NCBI GenBank assembly: GCA_910579425.1
Contig: CAJTVL010000001.1
Location: 1 to 64,000 of the forward strand
Direction of reading: 5' to 3'
DNA from: an uncultured Lachnospiraceae bacterium
Lineage (GTDB): Bacteria > Bacillota > Clostridia > Lachnospirales > Lachnospiraceae
Length of the DNA: 64,000 nt
The notes beneath the pieces are model-generated. The model was given only the letters and a program-made list of their open reading frames with translations, did not search any database and had not been told where the DNA came from. The stretch's first letter is position 1; each line of letters starts with the position of its first letter. Positions 1 through 8,634 of the stretch are shown one piece after another. The translations under genes and the position numbers were made by a program.

Positions 1-75
1 TTTTTGCCGGATTACGGGCTCATTTCTATAGTCCGACAAATTGGGAAACTTTTAATAGAAATATTTTGATTTTTC

Positions 76-105
76 TTGACATAAAAATATGTTGTTGCCT
101 GTAAA
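76..105 (+). promoter_or_regulatory. Possible sigma-A promoter for tatD
   Basis: TTGACA (76-81) is followed after 18 bases by TGTAAA (100-105) in an AT-rich stretch about 50 bases before the tatD start. The -35 box is perfect but the -10 box is weak and the spacer is one base long, so this is only a candidate. Confidence 0.35.
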
Positions 106-158
106 GGTTGAAGAACAGGAGTTAAGCGAATATCCTTGCATTATGGAGAACTGACGGA

Positions 159-932
159 ATGATCAAGTATTATGACATAGGATTAAATTTATTCTGCAAG
201 CAGTTCCGGGATTCGGAAAGAATAATCCAGGAGGCAGAGGAGAGCGGAGTTTGCTGTATTTTAACAGGAACTGATCCAAAGGAAAATAAAAAGATCACTG
301 AGTTTGTAAAAAAACATCATGCCTACGGTACAGCGGGAATCCATCCCCACAATGCAGACCGGGCGAGGCAGGAGGATTTTGTTTCCATGGAGCAGATTCT
401 TTCCGAAAATGGGAAGATAGTGGCCGTGGGGGAATGCGGTCTTGATTATGACAGAATGTTTTCTACCAGGGAAAATCAGATTAGATGTCTGGAGAAGCAT
501 ATCGTCCTGGCGGAAAAGCTGGGGAAGCCCTTGTTTCTCCATGAACGCAGCGCCGCAGGTGATTTTATTTCAAGATTTAAAAAGCATCCGGACATTTGCA
601 AAAAATCGGTGGTGCATTGCTTTACAGGAAATAAACAGACGCTGGACAAATATCTTTCCATGGGATTTCATATCGGTATCACCGGCTGGATCTGCGACGA
701 GCGGCGCGCCGGAGAACTTAGGGAGGCCGTGCGCATGATTCCTCTTGACCGGATTCTTGTGGAAACGGATGCCCCCTATTTAACGCCAAGGAATGTCAAG
801 GGGCTTGACCGGATCAATGTTCCGCAGAATATTGTCTATGTTGTCAGGGAGTTGGCAAAATATATGAGGGTATCGGAAGAAGAACTGATGGAACATGCAA
901 GGAGGAATACGGAAAGGGTGTTTCAGATTTGA
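159..932 (+). CDS. tatD: TatD family metal-dependent DNase
   Basis: A 257-residue TIM-barrel metallohydrolase of the TatD family, expected to act as a cytoplasmic metal-dependent 3'-5' exonuclease in DNA repair or turnover. Visible family motifs are TAGIHPH, the metal-ligand glutamate in VGECGLDYDR, a histidine in LFLHERSA, VVHCFTG, the long signature GITGWICDERRAGELRE, and ETDAPYLTPR with the final aspartate. The N-terminus reads DIGLNL rather than the HxH found in YcfH/YjjV-type paralogs; this is what E. coli TatD itself has, and the length matches that branch. It is monocistronic and convergent with the small membrane-protein gene downstream. The start is ATG with a GGAG-like site roughly ten bases upstream. 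Family assignment is firm; the physiological substrate is unknown. Confidence 0.92.
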   Translation: MIKYYDIGLNLFCKQFRDSERIIQEAEESGVCCILTGTDPKENKKITEFVKKHHAYGTAGIHPHNADRARQEDFVSMEQILSENGKIVAVGECGLDYDRMFSTRENQIRCLEKHIVLAEKLGKPLFLHERSAAGDFISRFKKHPDICKKSVVHCFTGNKQTLDKYLSMGFHIGITGWICDERRAGELREAVRMIPLDRILVETDAPYLTPRNVKGLDRINVPQNIVYVVRELAKYMRVSEEELMEHARRNTERVFQI

Positions 933-941
933 GACAATTAT

Positions 942-1037
942 AGGTTCTGGGGTGACTGTAAGGGTGACTAAAAAGTGACTGAAAAGGTGATTGAAAACTA
1001 GAGCAAGTACCGCTTACCCCTCATCACCCCAGAACCT
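942..1037. repeat. 14-bp inverted repeat enclosing phased GTGACT repeats
   Basis: AGGTTCTGGGGTGA at 942-955 is repeated as its exact reverse complement at 1024-1037, with 68 bases between. The left arm and loop carry GTGACT-type hexamers at 952, 964, 975 and 987 (the last is GTGATT), i.e. 11-12 bases apart. The right arm forms the last codons and stop of the convergent gene at 1024. It could be a bidirectional terminator with a long loop or a relic of a small mobile element; there is no clear T-run. Confidence 0.6.
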
Positions 1038-1548
1038 CATTATTGCCGTACTTTAAATAACGTATCATCATGGTTTCAAGAGTCATCCTGTAGTTGATAT
1101 AAGAAAAGACATTCCCCTCTTTATCCGTATAGTGAATAAACAGATTGTGGCGGTTTTCTTCCTGCAGATCAGGAAGATCCCAAAGCTTCAGAGTGGAGCC
1201 GTCGCCATAGCTTAGAACAACGGGTTCTCCGTCGGGTGTCTTTTTGCTTTCCCGGCCGGATTTGCCCATAGCAATGTAGGTGTAAATACCATACATATTT
1301 TTCCCTGATATTTTATAAGAACAGCCGTCTGCCATGGCGGTAAGGCTTTCATGCTGATAGGCATAAGTCGTACTGTTTGAAAGGTCGCTTACAAAAGCCA
1401 GGAATCGTCTGTTGCAGTTCATCAGAAAGATAACAGAGATAAGCATTGCTAATGCAGATAAAGGCAGCAATGTGATAATAGCTGTCAAAGGGATGTCGAA
1501 AGGCGGTTTTGTATCTTTCTTTGTTATGCTGTCATAGAGACCGTTCAT
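1024..1548 (-). CDS. Small membrane protein of unknown function (DUF6709-like)
   Basis: A 174-residue protein with one clear membrane span (about residues 20-45, LTAIITLLPLSALAMLISVI) after a short cytoplasmic N-terminus, then an extracytoplasmic domain of about 125 residues. That domain contains a TYAYQHESLT segment, a GIYTYIAMGK strand and YGDGSTLKLWDLPDL. It resembles the DUF6709 proteins common in Lachnospiraceae, but I cannot assign a function. The start was set at the ATG at 1548 because GGAGG stands six bases upstream of it on the minus strand; a longer reading frame (to 1581) has no comparable site. It is convergent with tatD; the regulator gene at 1686-3179 lies about 140 bases upstream in the same orientation. 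Confidence 0.7.
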   Translation of the reverse strand: MNGLYDSITKKDTKPPFDIPLTAIITLLPLSALAMLISVIFLMNCNRRFLAFVSDLSNSTTYAYQHESLTAMADGCSYKISGKNMYGIYTYIAMGKSGRESKKTPDGEPVVLSYGDGSTLKLWDLPDLQEENRHNLFIHYTDKEGNVFSYINYRMTLETMMIRYLKYGNNEVLG

Positions 1549-1685
1549 ATTAACCTCCATGCCGCGTTTTTGCAGCAACATAAATCCTTGCGAGATGATT
1601 CAGATATGTTTAAGATATAAGTTTATTATAAACTGTTTTTAATAAAAGTACAATTCCATTTCTGCGTATTTTGGCCTGTAAAAGT

Positions 1686-3179
1686 CTATTCAATTGTTTC
1701 GCCTGGCTCGTTGCGGAAATGGCTTGGCGATACGCCGTACTGTGCCTTAAAGGAACGAGAGAAGTTAAAGGCGTTCTCATATCCTACCCGTGACGCGATT
1801 TGCTGTATGGTCAGGGAGGGATCCTTCAAAAGTTCCAGGGCATGTTCCATGCGCAGCATGAGAAGATACTGTTGGAAGGGCATATGAAAACTCTTGTGAA
1901 ATGATTTACTCAGATAGGAATAGCTCAGGAAGAAGCGGTCTGCCAGGCTGGCGAGAGTGAGATCTTCCATATAATGAGTATCCACATATTTTTTCACCAT
2001 ATCCATAGTTCCCGGGCAGTGTGTGGGAGAGGCAGTGGATCGGGCATACTTCTCAAGCGCCTTGCGGAAGTGATCCTCCAAATCCTCAAAGCGGGAGAGG
2101 TCAAAAAGGGAAGGCGCTTCATATCCCGGATATATAGAGCCGCTGTCCGAAAAGGCAATACTCAGCAGCTCATTAAAATAGCCGTAAAACCGCAGCAGCG
2201 CAGGAAGGGAGAGCCTTTCGATTTCCCGGGAAAAGGCGGCGCGCTGCATCTGGTTGGAGATCAGGGCAGGCGTTTTGATGAACTGGGTCATTAAGTGCTT
2301 TAGCTTTGGGGGAAATTCCTGCCTGCCGGAAGCGTCAGCTTCCGTAAAGAGCCGTCCATATCCATGAAAGAGGCGCAGGCATAAAAGTTCCTGTGCCCTG
2401 TTCAGGAGCCGGGCCGCCTGGGTGGTGGATGCGCAGTCTGTCAGGCTGGCGGCACAATTGTCCTTTTGGGAAAGCACAAAGGAAGAAAGGGTTTTGCCGA
2501 GGGCTTTTCGATCACACGCATCACAGAGGATCACGATTTTTTCATTGGCAAACGGGCTGCCAAGGAGCCGGTCAAAGGAATCGTAGAGCAAATTAATGAG
2601 CCGGATCTGAGACTCACGGGGCCAGGGGGATGCAGATACCAGGAGGGCGGCGCAGCAGCTTTCTCCTATTCTGGCATTTTCAAGGCCGGTGAGCAGGAAA
2701 GGTGACGGGGCGTCTTCTGTGCCCAGGCAGGACAATTCCTGGAAGATACTGGCCGAAAGCTGAAAAAGCGTTTTGCGGAGAAGTTCAGGGTTCTGGGAAT
2801 GTCCGTTCAGATCGTCGATTACGGCAGAAAGAACCTTGGAGAGATCTTCCGAGAGGACTGGTTTGAGAAGATAATCCACAGCCCCATTTTGGAAAGCCCC
2901 TTTCACATAATGAAAATCATCATAACCGCTCAAAACTATGAAAGCTACCGGATGCAGCTTTTTGCTCAGGGCATGGATGAGAGAGATTCCGTCCATACCC
3001 CCCATTTTTATATCCGTAAATACAATCTGGGGCTTAAAGCTGCCACAGAGTATCAGGGCATCTTCCCCGCTCTGACAGGTACATATCTTTCCTATATCAG
3101 GGTTCTTTTGCTGCAGAAGCTGGCTTTTTAATCCCTCACAGATATAATATTCGTCATCTACGATCAATACATTATACAT
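1686..3179 (-). CDS. YesN-type response regulator with AraC DNA-binding domain
   Basis: A 497-residue transcription regulator. Residues 1-125 are a CheY-like receiver (VDDEYYICEGL at the acidic pocket, phospho-acceptor aspartate in VFTDIKMGGMDG, the KPV lysine motif at the domain end). A long variable middle region follows. The last roughly 100 residues are an AraC-type double helix-turn-helix ending with FNFSRSFKAQYGVSPSHFR. It overlaps the end of the sensor kinase by 16 bases, so the two are translationally coupled, and AGGCAGGG precedes its ATG. As the partner of the kinase and divergent from the ABC operon at 5306, it very likely activates that operon in response to an extracellular ligand. 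The family (YesN/LytTR-independent AraC regulators) is certain; ligand and target sites are inferred. Confidence 0.93.
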   Translation of the reverse strand: MYNVLIVDDEYYICEGLKSQLLQQKNPDIGKICTCQSGEDALILCGSFKPQIVFTDIKMGGMDGISLIHALSKKLHPVAFIVLSGYDDFHYVKGAFQNGAVDYLLKPVLSEDLSKVLSAVIDDLNGHSQNPELLRKTLFQLSASIFQELSCLGTEDAPSPFLLTGLENARIGESCCAALLVSASPWPRESQIRLINLLYDSFDRLLGSPFANEKIVILCDACDRKALGKTLSSFVLSQKDNCAASLTDCASTTQAARLLNRAQELLCLRLFHGYGRLFTEADASGRQEFPPKLKHLMTQFIKTPALISNQMQRAAFSREIERLSLPALLRFYGYFNELLSIAFSDSGSIYPGYEAPSLFDLSRFEDLEDHFRKALEKYARSTASPTHCPGTMDMVKKYVDTHYMEDLTLASLADRFFLSYSYLSKSFHKSFHMPFQQYLLMLRMEHALELLKDPSLTIQQIASRVGYENAFNFSRSFKAQYGVSPSHFRNEPGETIE

Positions 3180-4981
3180 ATTTCCCTGCCTTTCTGATCC
3201 GGATTTATGGGAATCAGGATTGTAACGGTGGTGCCATGATGCTCTCTGCTCAGAATGGACAGAGATGCCTGGTCCCCATAAAAGAGCTTCAGGCGTTTAT
3301 AGATATTTTTCAGTCCGATGAAGGTACTCCTTGCGGAGACCGGCTGGTCATTTTCGGCGGGATCCTCCATGTATTCCTTTACCCATTCCAGACGCTGCGG
3401 ACTCATGCCTTCTCCGTCATCACTGATCTCTATGGAGACAAAGGCTTCGTCCTGCCAGGCAGCCAGGTGTATATGAAGGGAAGTGTCCGGGCGCAGCAGG
3501 CCATGGAGGATGGCGTTTTCCAGGATGGGCTGGAGCAGAAATTTGATGATTGAGAATTCCTTCAGTTCTTGAGGCACGTCTATAGAAAGATGAAGCCGGT
3601 CAAAATAACGGATGTTGTATACATTGATCAGGGATACGGCATTGCGCAGTTCCGTTTCCATGGTGGCGTATACCCCGTCATTCTTAATCGTATAGCGCAA
3701 AAGCTGTCCAAAGGAAGCGATGGATTCTGCCAGAGCTCCCTGGCCGCTCTGGGCGGCATATCCGGAAAAGATATTGAGAGTATTGTAGATAAAATGGGGA
3801 TTGATCTGATACTGGAGGGCCCTTAGCTGGGCCTGGGTCTGTGCAGTCTGCCTGCGCACATTTTCGGAGATCAGGGAGGAGATCTTCTCCAGCAGGATAT
3901 TATAGCGGTGCGCGATCATCCCGATCTCATCCGTGCGGGTTTCCGGTATCTTTTCCTGGAAGCCGTGTGCAATGATGGCATCCATCAGGTTAAGGTCACG
4001 ATGAAGCTGGTCGAAGGAGCTGCGGATGAATAGGGTCAGTACCACAAACTGTAGAAGGGCAAAAGAAGCCAGTATGAGGGAAAGCCCCAGCGCAGGAAGC
4101 GGATAGTCATAGGGAGGGATGGTACTGCTGTGAATGGACACAATATTAAAGTGCTCCAGAGGGGCGCAAATATGATGCTGTCCGTCCAGATCCACATATG
4201 AAATTTCCGACTGCTGTGTCAGGGAGAGAAGTTCTTCTATATTATTGGCAGGACATTTGCCATAGCCCTTCTCAGAATCAGGAAACCATACGTAATGATT
4301 TTGTTCCTGGGAGTGGGCAAGCAGAGGAGAAAAGACCTGCCAGGGCGAACATTCAAACAAGATATAACCCAGGCAGCCTCCGAAAATATTTTCTTCTATC
4401 CGGCAGATCAGGATGAGAATCTCCGGCTCCGCAGTAGCGGCGGGATAGCCACATACGCTGCGGAAAGCTTCTGTTTCTGCCTGGGCTAAGAAATACAGTC
4501 CGTTTCCCTCATTCGACTCCACGAAATCCTGAAAAAAGGGCAGACCTTTCAGCCTGTCCATCCGATAGAGATAATTTCCCTCTATGGGAAGGGTGGACGG
4601 GGTATAGATACTGGCAGAATTGATTCCCAGATCCCGGTATTTTAGAGAATAGCGGATGGAGGCAATGACATCGCCAAGCACCTTTTCGGACCAGACAGGA
4701 TACCGGAGCAGATCGGTCCGCTGCATCCGGCCCACGTAACTGATCAGGGATTCGCTGTAGGCCAGATCGGTAACAAGCTGAGATATGGAACTGAGTGTAG
4801 CGTCCACATTGTTTGCGGCCTGTCCTATCGTTGTTATCTGTTCGTATATAAGCTGGGAGTGGAATTCGTCGGCCTGTCTGCGGTAAAGATAGAAAGAGAA
4901 GAGCAGGCTGGGTATCGTCAGACAGACCAGGGACAGGAGACATATTTTATGAACCAGGGTCATGTTGGAAAATATCTTCAT
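3164..4981 (-). CDS. YesM-type sensor histidine kinase
   Basis: A 605-residue membrane kinase. An N-terminal membrane span (ICLLSLVCLTIPSLLFSFYLY) is followed by an extracytoplasmic sensor region of about 260 residues, a second span near residues 295-320, a HAMP-like linker with EIGMIAHRYN, a His_kinase domain with the phospho-acceptor in ALQYQINPHFIYNTLN, and an ATP-binding domain with N box LLQPILENAILHGL and EISDDGEGM. This is the YesM/LytS architecture used for extracellular carbohydrate sensing in Bacillota. GAGAGG precedes the ATG, and a promoter with perfect 17-base spacing lies at 5110-5138. It is the first gene of the two-gene operon with the response regulator. Confidence 0.95.
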   Translation of the reverse strand: MKIFSNMTLVHKICLLSLVCLTIPSLLFSFYLYRRQADEFHSQLIYEQITTIGQAANNVDATLSSISQLVTDLAYSESLISYVGRMQRTDLLRYPVWSEKVLGDVIASIRYSLKYRDLGINSASIYTPSTLPIEGNYLYRMDRLKGLPFFQDFVESNEGNGLYFLAQAETEAFRSVCGYPAATAEPEILILICRIEENIFGGCLGYILFECSPWQVFSPLLAHSQEQNHYVWFPDSEKGYGKCPANNIEELLSLTQQSEISYVDLDGQHHICAPLEHFNIVSIHSSTIPPYDYPLPALGLSLILASFALLQFVVLTLFIRSSFDQLHRDLNLMDAIIAHGFQEKIPETRTDEIGMIAHRYNILLEKISSLISENVRRQTAQTQAQLRALQYQINPHFIYNTLNIFSGYAAQSGQGALAESIASFGQLLRYTIKNDGVYATMETELRNAVSLINVYNIRYFDRLHLSIDVPQELKEFSIIKFLLQPILENAILHGLLRPDTSLHIHLAAWQDEAFVSIEISDDGEGMSPQRLEWVKEYMEDPAENDQPVSARSTFIGLKNIYKRLKLFYGDQASLSILSREHHGTTVTILIPINPDQKGREICIMY

Positions 4982-5109
4982 TCGTTTCCTCTCATTCTGC
5001 CGTCTCAGGCAATTTTCAGATAAGCAGGAGTTTTACGCTTATCGCATTGGAAGATCGTCCGTTAGGACTGATGGGCAAAGTGTATCAAATATCCATCATT
5101 GTGCCCATT

Positions 5110-5138
5110 ATCATAATATGTTATTACGGATGCATCAA
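5110..5138 (-). promoter_or_regulatory. Promoter of the sensor kinase/regulator operon
   Basis: On the minus strand TTGATG (5138-5133) and TATGAT (5115-5110) are separated by 17 bases, about 130 bases upstream of the kinase ATG. Both boxes are one or two bases from the sigma-A consensus. Confidence 0.5.
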
Positions 5139-5210
5139 GGAAAAAAGGGGTTTTTGTGACAGATGGGAGCAATATAGACAAAAAATGATAGAGATTGGCA
5201 AACGGTGATA

Positions 5211-5274
5211 TGTAGGTTGCTAAAATACGATGCTATAATCGAAGCATCAAAAAACGATGCCCCTCTTATAGGGG
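5211..5274 (+). promoter_or_regulatory. Promoter and leader of the ABC-transporter operon
   Basis: A perfect TATAAT lies at 5234-5239; the best -35 at 17-base spacing is the poor TGTAGG (5211-5216), which fits an activator-dependent promoter. The -10 box is enclosed by GATGC (5229-5233) and GCATC (5244-5248), and a CCCC/GGGG hairpin follows at 5260-5274. The whole gap 4982-5305 holds only this and the divergent kinase promoter. Binding by the neighbouring YesN-type regulator is inference. Confidence 0.5.
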
Positions 5275-5305
5275 GACGCCAGTGAGAAAAGGTGGGGTGT
5301 TTACA

Positions 5306-6211
5306 TTGCAACGTAAAAAGGAAAAAGTAAAGATTCATTATTCCAAAAAAGAAAATTTGCAGGGATTTTTGTTCATCCTGCCAGCTATGATTCCGCTGTT
5401 GGTATTCTGGATCCTGCCGGTGCTTCTTTCAGGAGCGCTGAGCTTCACGGACTGGGATATGATGTCTGAGGAGATTGGATTCCGGGGGCTGAAAAATTAC
5501 ACCAGCCTGCTGGGCGACCAGAAATTTATGGAGGCTATGAAAAATACACTGGTCTTTGCCGTGGGCAGCACGGTTCCCACGATTGTCTTTGGAATGCTGA
5601 TCGCTCTTGCTATGGACGGAGCCAGGAAAGGGACAAATATATACCGAACGATCATCTTTGCTCCATATATCACGCCTATGGTGGCGGTAAGCGTGGTGTG
5701 GTCCTGGATCTTTGAACCCCGTGTAGGTATTCTGAATTTGCTTATGAGGATTTTGGGACTGCCGGAATCCCAATGGCTGCAGAGCAGCAAGACGGCCATG
5801 ATCAGCGTACTGATCGTGACAATCTGGAAATCCTTAGGATGGACCATGATATTTTATATGGAAGCGATACGGAAGGTACCGCAGAGCCTGTTGGAAGCGG
5901 CGGATATGGATGGAGCCAACGGTTTCTGGAAGTTTTTGAAGATCACTTTACCTATGATTTCGCCTACTACGTTTTTCCTGGTAATTATGTCTACCATCAG
6001 TTCCCTGCAGGCATATGATCAGATCCAGATCTTGACTCAGGGCGGGCCCGCAGGCGCTACCCGTACTTTGCTCTACTTTTATTATCAGGAGGCGTTCCGC
6101 AATTTCGATACAGGTAAGGCCTCGGCAGTGGCATTGGTGCTGGTATTTATAACGGTGATATTATCCCTGATAGAAACAGAGATTTCCAAAAAGACAGTCT
6201 TTTATAATTAA
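5306..6211 (+). CDS. Carbohydrate-type ABC transporter permease (UgpA/MalF class)
   Basis: A 301-residue integral membrane protein with six predicted spans, beginning with QGFLFILPAMIPLLVFWILP. The ABC-permease EAA loop, the contact site for the ATPase, is visible as LEAADMDGANGFWKFLKITLP. It belongs to the CUT1 group that takes up oligosaccharides, glycerol 3-phosphate or similar compounds. The start is placed at a TTG (5306) because AGGTGGGG stands directly upstream; a GTG at 5282 gives eight more residues but lacks a good site. It is the first gene of a permease-permease-binding protein operon. No ATPase gene is in the cluster, as is usual for systems served by a shared MsmX-type ATPase elsewhere. 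Confidence 0.93.
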   Translation: MQRKKEKVKIHYSKKENLQGFLFILPAMIPLLVFWILPVLLSGALSFTDWDMMSEEIGFRGLKNYTSLLGDQKFMEAMKNTLVFAVGSTVPTIVFGMLIALAMDGARKGTNIYRTIIFAPYITPMVAVSVVWSWIFEPRVGILNLLMRILGLPESQWLQSSKTAMISVLIVTIWKSLGWTMIFYMEAIRKVPQSLLEAADMDGANGFWKFLKITLPMISPTTFFLVIMSTISSLQAYDQIQILTQGGPAGATRTLLYFYYQEAFRNFDTGKASAVALVLVFITVILSLIETEISKKTVFYN

Positions 6212-6224
6212 GGGGGAACAGATC

Positions 6225-7064
6225 GTGAAAAGACAAAAAGGAGTAAAAGATTTCCTCGTACATATTGTTCTTGCGCTGGTGAGCCTGATCCTGGCCTTTC
6301 CTTTCCTTTGGATGTTCACCAATTCCATTAAGACAAAGGACGAGATCTGGGCAATGCCGCCCAAGCTGCTTCCGGCAGTGGCGCAATGGATCAACTATTC
6401 GGATGCGCTGGCGGACGGTACCTTTCTGATGTATATGTGGAACAGCGCTTATACAGCGCTGATCATTACAGTGATAGTGTTGGTGAACTCAGCTATGTTC
6501 GCCTATGCACTGACGAATATCAGGTTCCGGGGAAAAACCTTGCTGATCACCCTGATCATGGTGACTTATATCATGCCGGCTTCCACGACCTATCTGCCCT
6601 CTTATGTAATCCTGTCCAAGATAGGCATGATCAACACACATATGGGGTATATCCTGTCAAGCTGTGCCAGCATATTCAATATCTTTTTCCTGCGCACTAC
6701 CTTTGCACAAATTTCGCCGGGTATCGTGGAAGCGGCACGGATTGACGGAGCGGGGCACTGGAAGATTCTATGGTGGGTTTTAGCTCCTATGTCCACCTCT
6801 TCCTTCATGACATTGGGGCTGTTATCCTTCCTGGGGTGTTATAACAGCTATCTGTGGCCGTCTCTGATCCTGCGGAAGAAGGAAAAATACCTGATAAGCA
6901 TGGGGCTGCAGGCATTCTTTACAGCGGAGGGGGCCTATGGTATGAAATGGGGGGCGATTATGGCTGCCTGCTGTGTCATTATATTTCCGTTGTTGTTATT
7001 GTTCCTTTTCGGCCAGCGGTGGATTCTGAACGGGATTACCGGTGACTCAGCAGTGAAGGAATGA
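6225..7064 (+). CDS. Carbohydrate-type ABC transporter permease (UgpE/MalG class)
   Basis: A 279-residue six-span membrane protein, the second half of the transmembrane channel with the preceding gene. It starts at GTG with GGGGG nine bases upstream, 13 bases after the first permease ends. The first span is IVLALVSLILAFPFLWMFTNS and the EAA loop reads VEAARIDGAGHWKILWWVLAP. The C-terminus QRWILNGITGDSAVKE is typical of this group, whose members end in a W(I/F)xxGxTxGAVKG-like tail. Substrate cannot be read from the permease alone. Confidence 0.94.
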   Translation: MKRQKGVKDFLVHIVLALVSLILAFPFLWMFTNSIKTKDEIWAMPPKLLPAVAQWINYSDALADGTFLMYMWNSAYTALIITVIVLVNSAMFAYALTNIRFRGKTLLITLIMVTYIMPASTTYLPSYVILSKIGMINTHMGYILSSCASIFNIFFLRTTFAQISPGIVEAARIDGAGHWKILWWVLAPMSTSSFMTLGLLSFLGCYNSYLWPSLILRKKEKYLISMGLQAFFTAEGAYGMKWGAIMAACCVIIFPLLLLFLFGQRWILNGITGDSAVKE

Positions 7065-7108
7065 GCATAATTAAGAGCCGCCTTGCAGCGGCAGAAAGAG
7101 AGGAGAAA

Positions 7109-8506
7109 ATGAGAAAGAGAAAAGTTGCATCGATGTTGGCGGCTGCAATGATGGTTTCGTCATTAGTTGCCTGCGGAGGAAACGGGGAAGGCAGCGCTTC
7201 CGCATCTTCCGGGGAAGCTTTGTCAGAGACGGATGAGACGGGACAGGCAAAGGCTCCCGCACAGGAACAGGCTTCTTCACAGGAGGCAGTGGAGATCGAA
7301 TTCTGGTATGGCCTGGGAGGAGAACAGGCGGAGATACTGGAAGGGATCATTTCCAATTATAATGCTTCACAGAATGAAGTGATTGTCAGAGGCGTTTCCC
7401 AGTCCAGTTATGTTGAGACCGCAAAAATGGTGCAGGCTGCCATCGCATCCGGTGAGGTACCCGCCTGTTATCTGGCAGATCATCATACCACCACTAATTT
7501 TGCCAAGAAGGGACAGGTTGAGTATCTGGATGATTTTATCGCTGCAGATCCTGACTTTAATAAAGAAGACATTATTGATTCCTTCCTGGATTATCTGAGG
7601 GATGAAGACGGGCATATCTATGGACTTCCTTCTTGGGGAACAACACAGGTGGTCTATTACCGAAAGGATATGTTCGAGGAAGTGGGGCTGGATCCGGATG
7701 AGGTGTTTGCCACCTGGCAGAACGTAGCTGAGGCATCCCGCAAGCTTCAGGAGTATTATAAGGATGTGCCTGGATTTTATGGCTTTGAGCCCATGTATGG
7801 TATAGACTGTTTGAACGATATGGCATACAGCAACGGCGCTTCTATTCTGAGTGAGGATCAAAAGACAGTCACCTTTAACAGCGATGAATTTGTGGAGGCA
7901 TGGGAGGCCGCCCGGGGATGGATTAACGACGAGAAGATCATGGGGATCCATTTCGGAGGAGAAGGATGGGAGTACTGGTATAAAACCATTGATGATGTGA
8001 TGCAGGGCCGTGCCGGCGGATATGTGGGTTCCAGCGGAGACCAGGGAGATCTGGATTTCAGCATCATTGCAGCACATATACAGCCGGGGTTTAATGATCA
8101 TGGGCCATCCCCTTATGTGGATCCTATCTCTATGGCGATTGTGGCGAAGGCATCAGAAGAAGAAAAACAGGCGGCATTTAAGTGGCTCACCTATATGAAC
8201 AAGGTGGGAACCAGAGATTATGCCATGGCAACAGGTTACGTGCCGGTGCGCAGCTCCGTGAAGGAGGATGAGGTATATAAGGCATTCCTGGAAGAAAATC
8301 CCCAGGCTTTGGTACCCATTGAGCAGGCAGAAATAGGAAGGAAGCAGTTCTTTGACTTTACCGGTGGTAAAATCAGCGATGCCTTGGGAGATGCGGGAGA
8401 TCTGGTAGAGATCGAGAACGTACCTGCTAGGGAAGCGCTGGACGAGGCGGCCGCTATTGCACAGCAAGGACTGGATGAGTACTGGGCTGAGCAGGATGGA
8501 CAATAG
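7109..8506 (+). CDS. Extracellular solute-binding lipoprotein (UgpB/family 1-like)
   Basis: A 465-residue lipoprotein that would be anchored to the outer face of the membrane and deliver ligand to the two permeases. The signal peptide ends in the lipobox SSLVAC with the lipidated cysteine at residue 22; an acidic, serine-rich linker follows and the mature domain starts at VEIEFWYGLGGEQ. The start was taken at ATG 7109, directly after AGAGGAG; a longer frame from 7061 would place 16 extra residues before the signal peptide. The segments EFWYGLGGEQAEILEGII and ASGEVPACYLADHH recall UgpB-type glycerol-phosphate binding proteins, so a phosphorylated or glycerol-based ligand is possible; this is inference from motif resemblance. 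Confidence 0.9.
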   Translation: MRKRKVASMLAAAMMVSSLVACGGNGEGSASASSGEALSETDETGQAKAPAQEQASSQEAVEIEFWYGLGGEQAEILEGIISNYNASQNEVIVRGVSQSSYVETAKMVQAAIASGEVPACYLADHHTTTNFAKKGQVEYLDDFIAADPDFNKEDIIDSFLDYLRDEDGHIYGLPSWGTTQVVYYRKDMFEEVGLDPDEVFATWQNVAEASRKLQEYYKDVPGFYGFEPMYGIDCLNDMAYSNGASILSEDQKTVTFNSDEFVEAWEAARGWINDEKIMGIHFGGEGWEYWYKTIDDVMQGRAGGYVGSSGDQGDLDFSIIAAHIQPGFNDHGPSPYVDPISMAIVAKASEEEKQAAFKWLTYMNKVGTRDYAMATGYVPVRSSVKEDEVYKAFLEENPQALVPIEQAEIGRKQFFDFTGGKISDALGDAGDLVEIENVPAREALDEAAAIAQQGLDEYWAEQDGQ

Positions 8507-8552
8507 CAGGGAGATGATTTGCCCCCGCTGAGGCTGTCATTTTAAGAGATTG

Positions 8553-8593
8553 ATAGCAAATGCTGTCTCGCAGAGCGTGACAGTGTTTGCTAT
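8553..8593 (+). terminator. Hairpin between binding-protein and MFS genes
   Basis: ATAGCAAATGCTGTC (8553-8567) pairs with GACAGTGTTTGCTAT (8579-8593) across an 11-base loop, with a single non-canonical position near the middle of each arm. No T-run follows, so it may be a processing or stabilising structure that lowers expression of the downstream genes relative to the binding protein. Confidence 0.55.
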
Positions 8594-8634
8594 TTCACGA
8601 TTTGCAGATGAAAAAGGAAAGGAAAAATTGTGAT

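Noticed and set aside
7367..8101. Minus-strand open frame of 244 codons inside the binding-protein gene
   Set aside because: Shadow of the lipoprotein gene; its sequence shows no domain and its start lacks a ribosome site.
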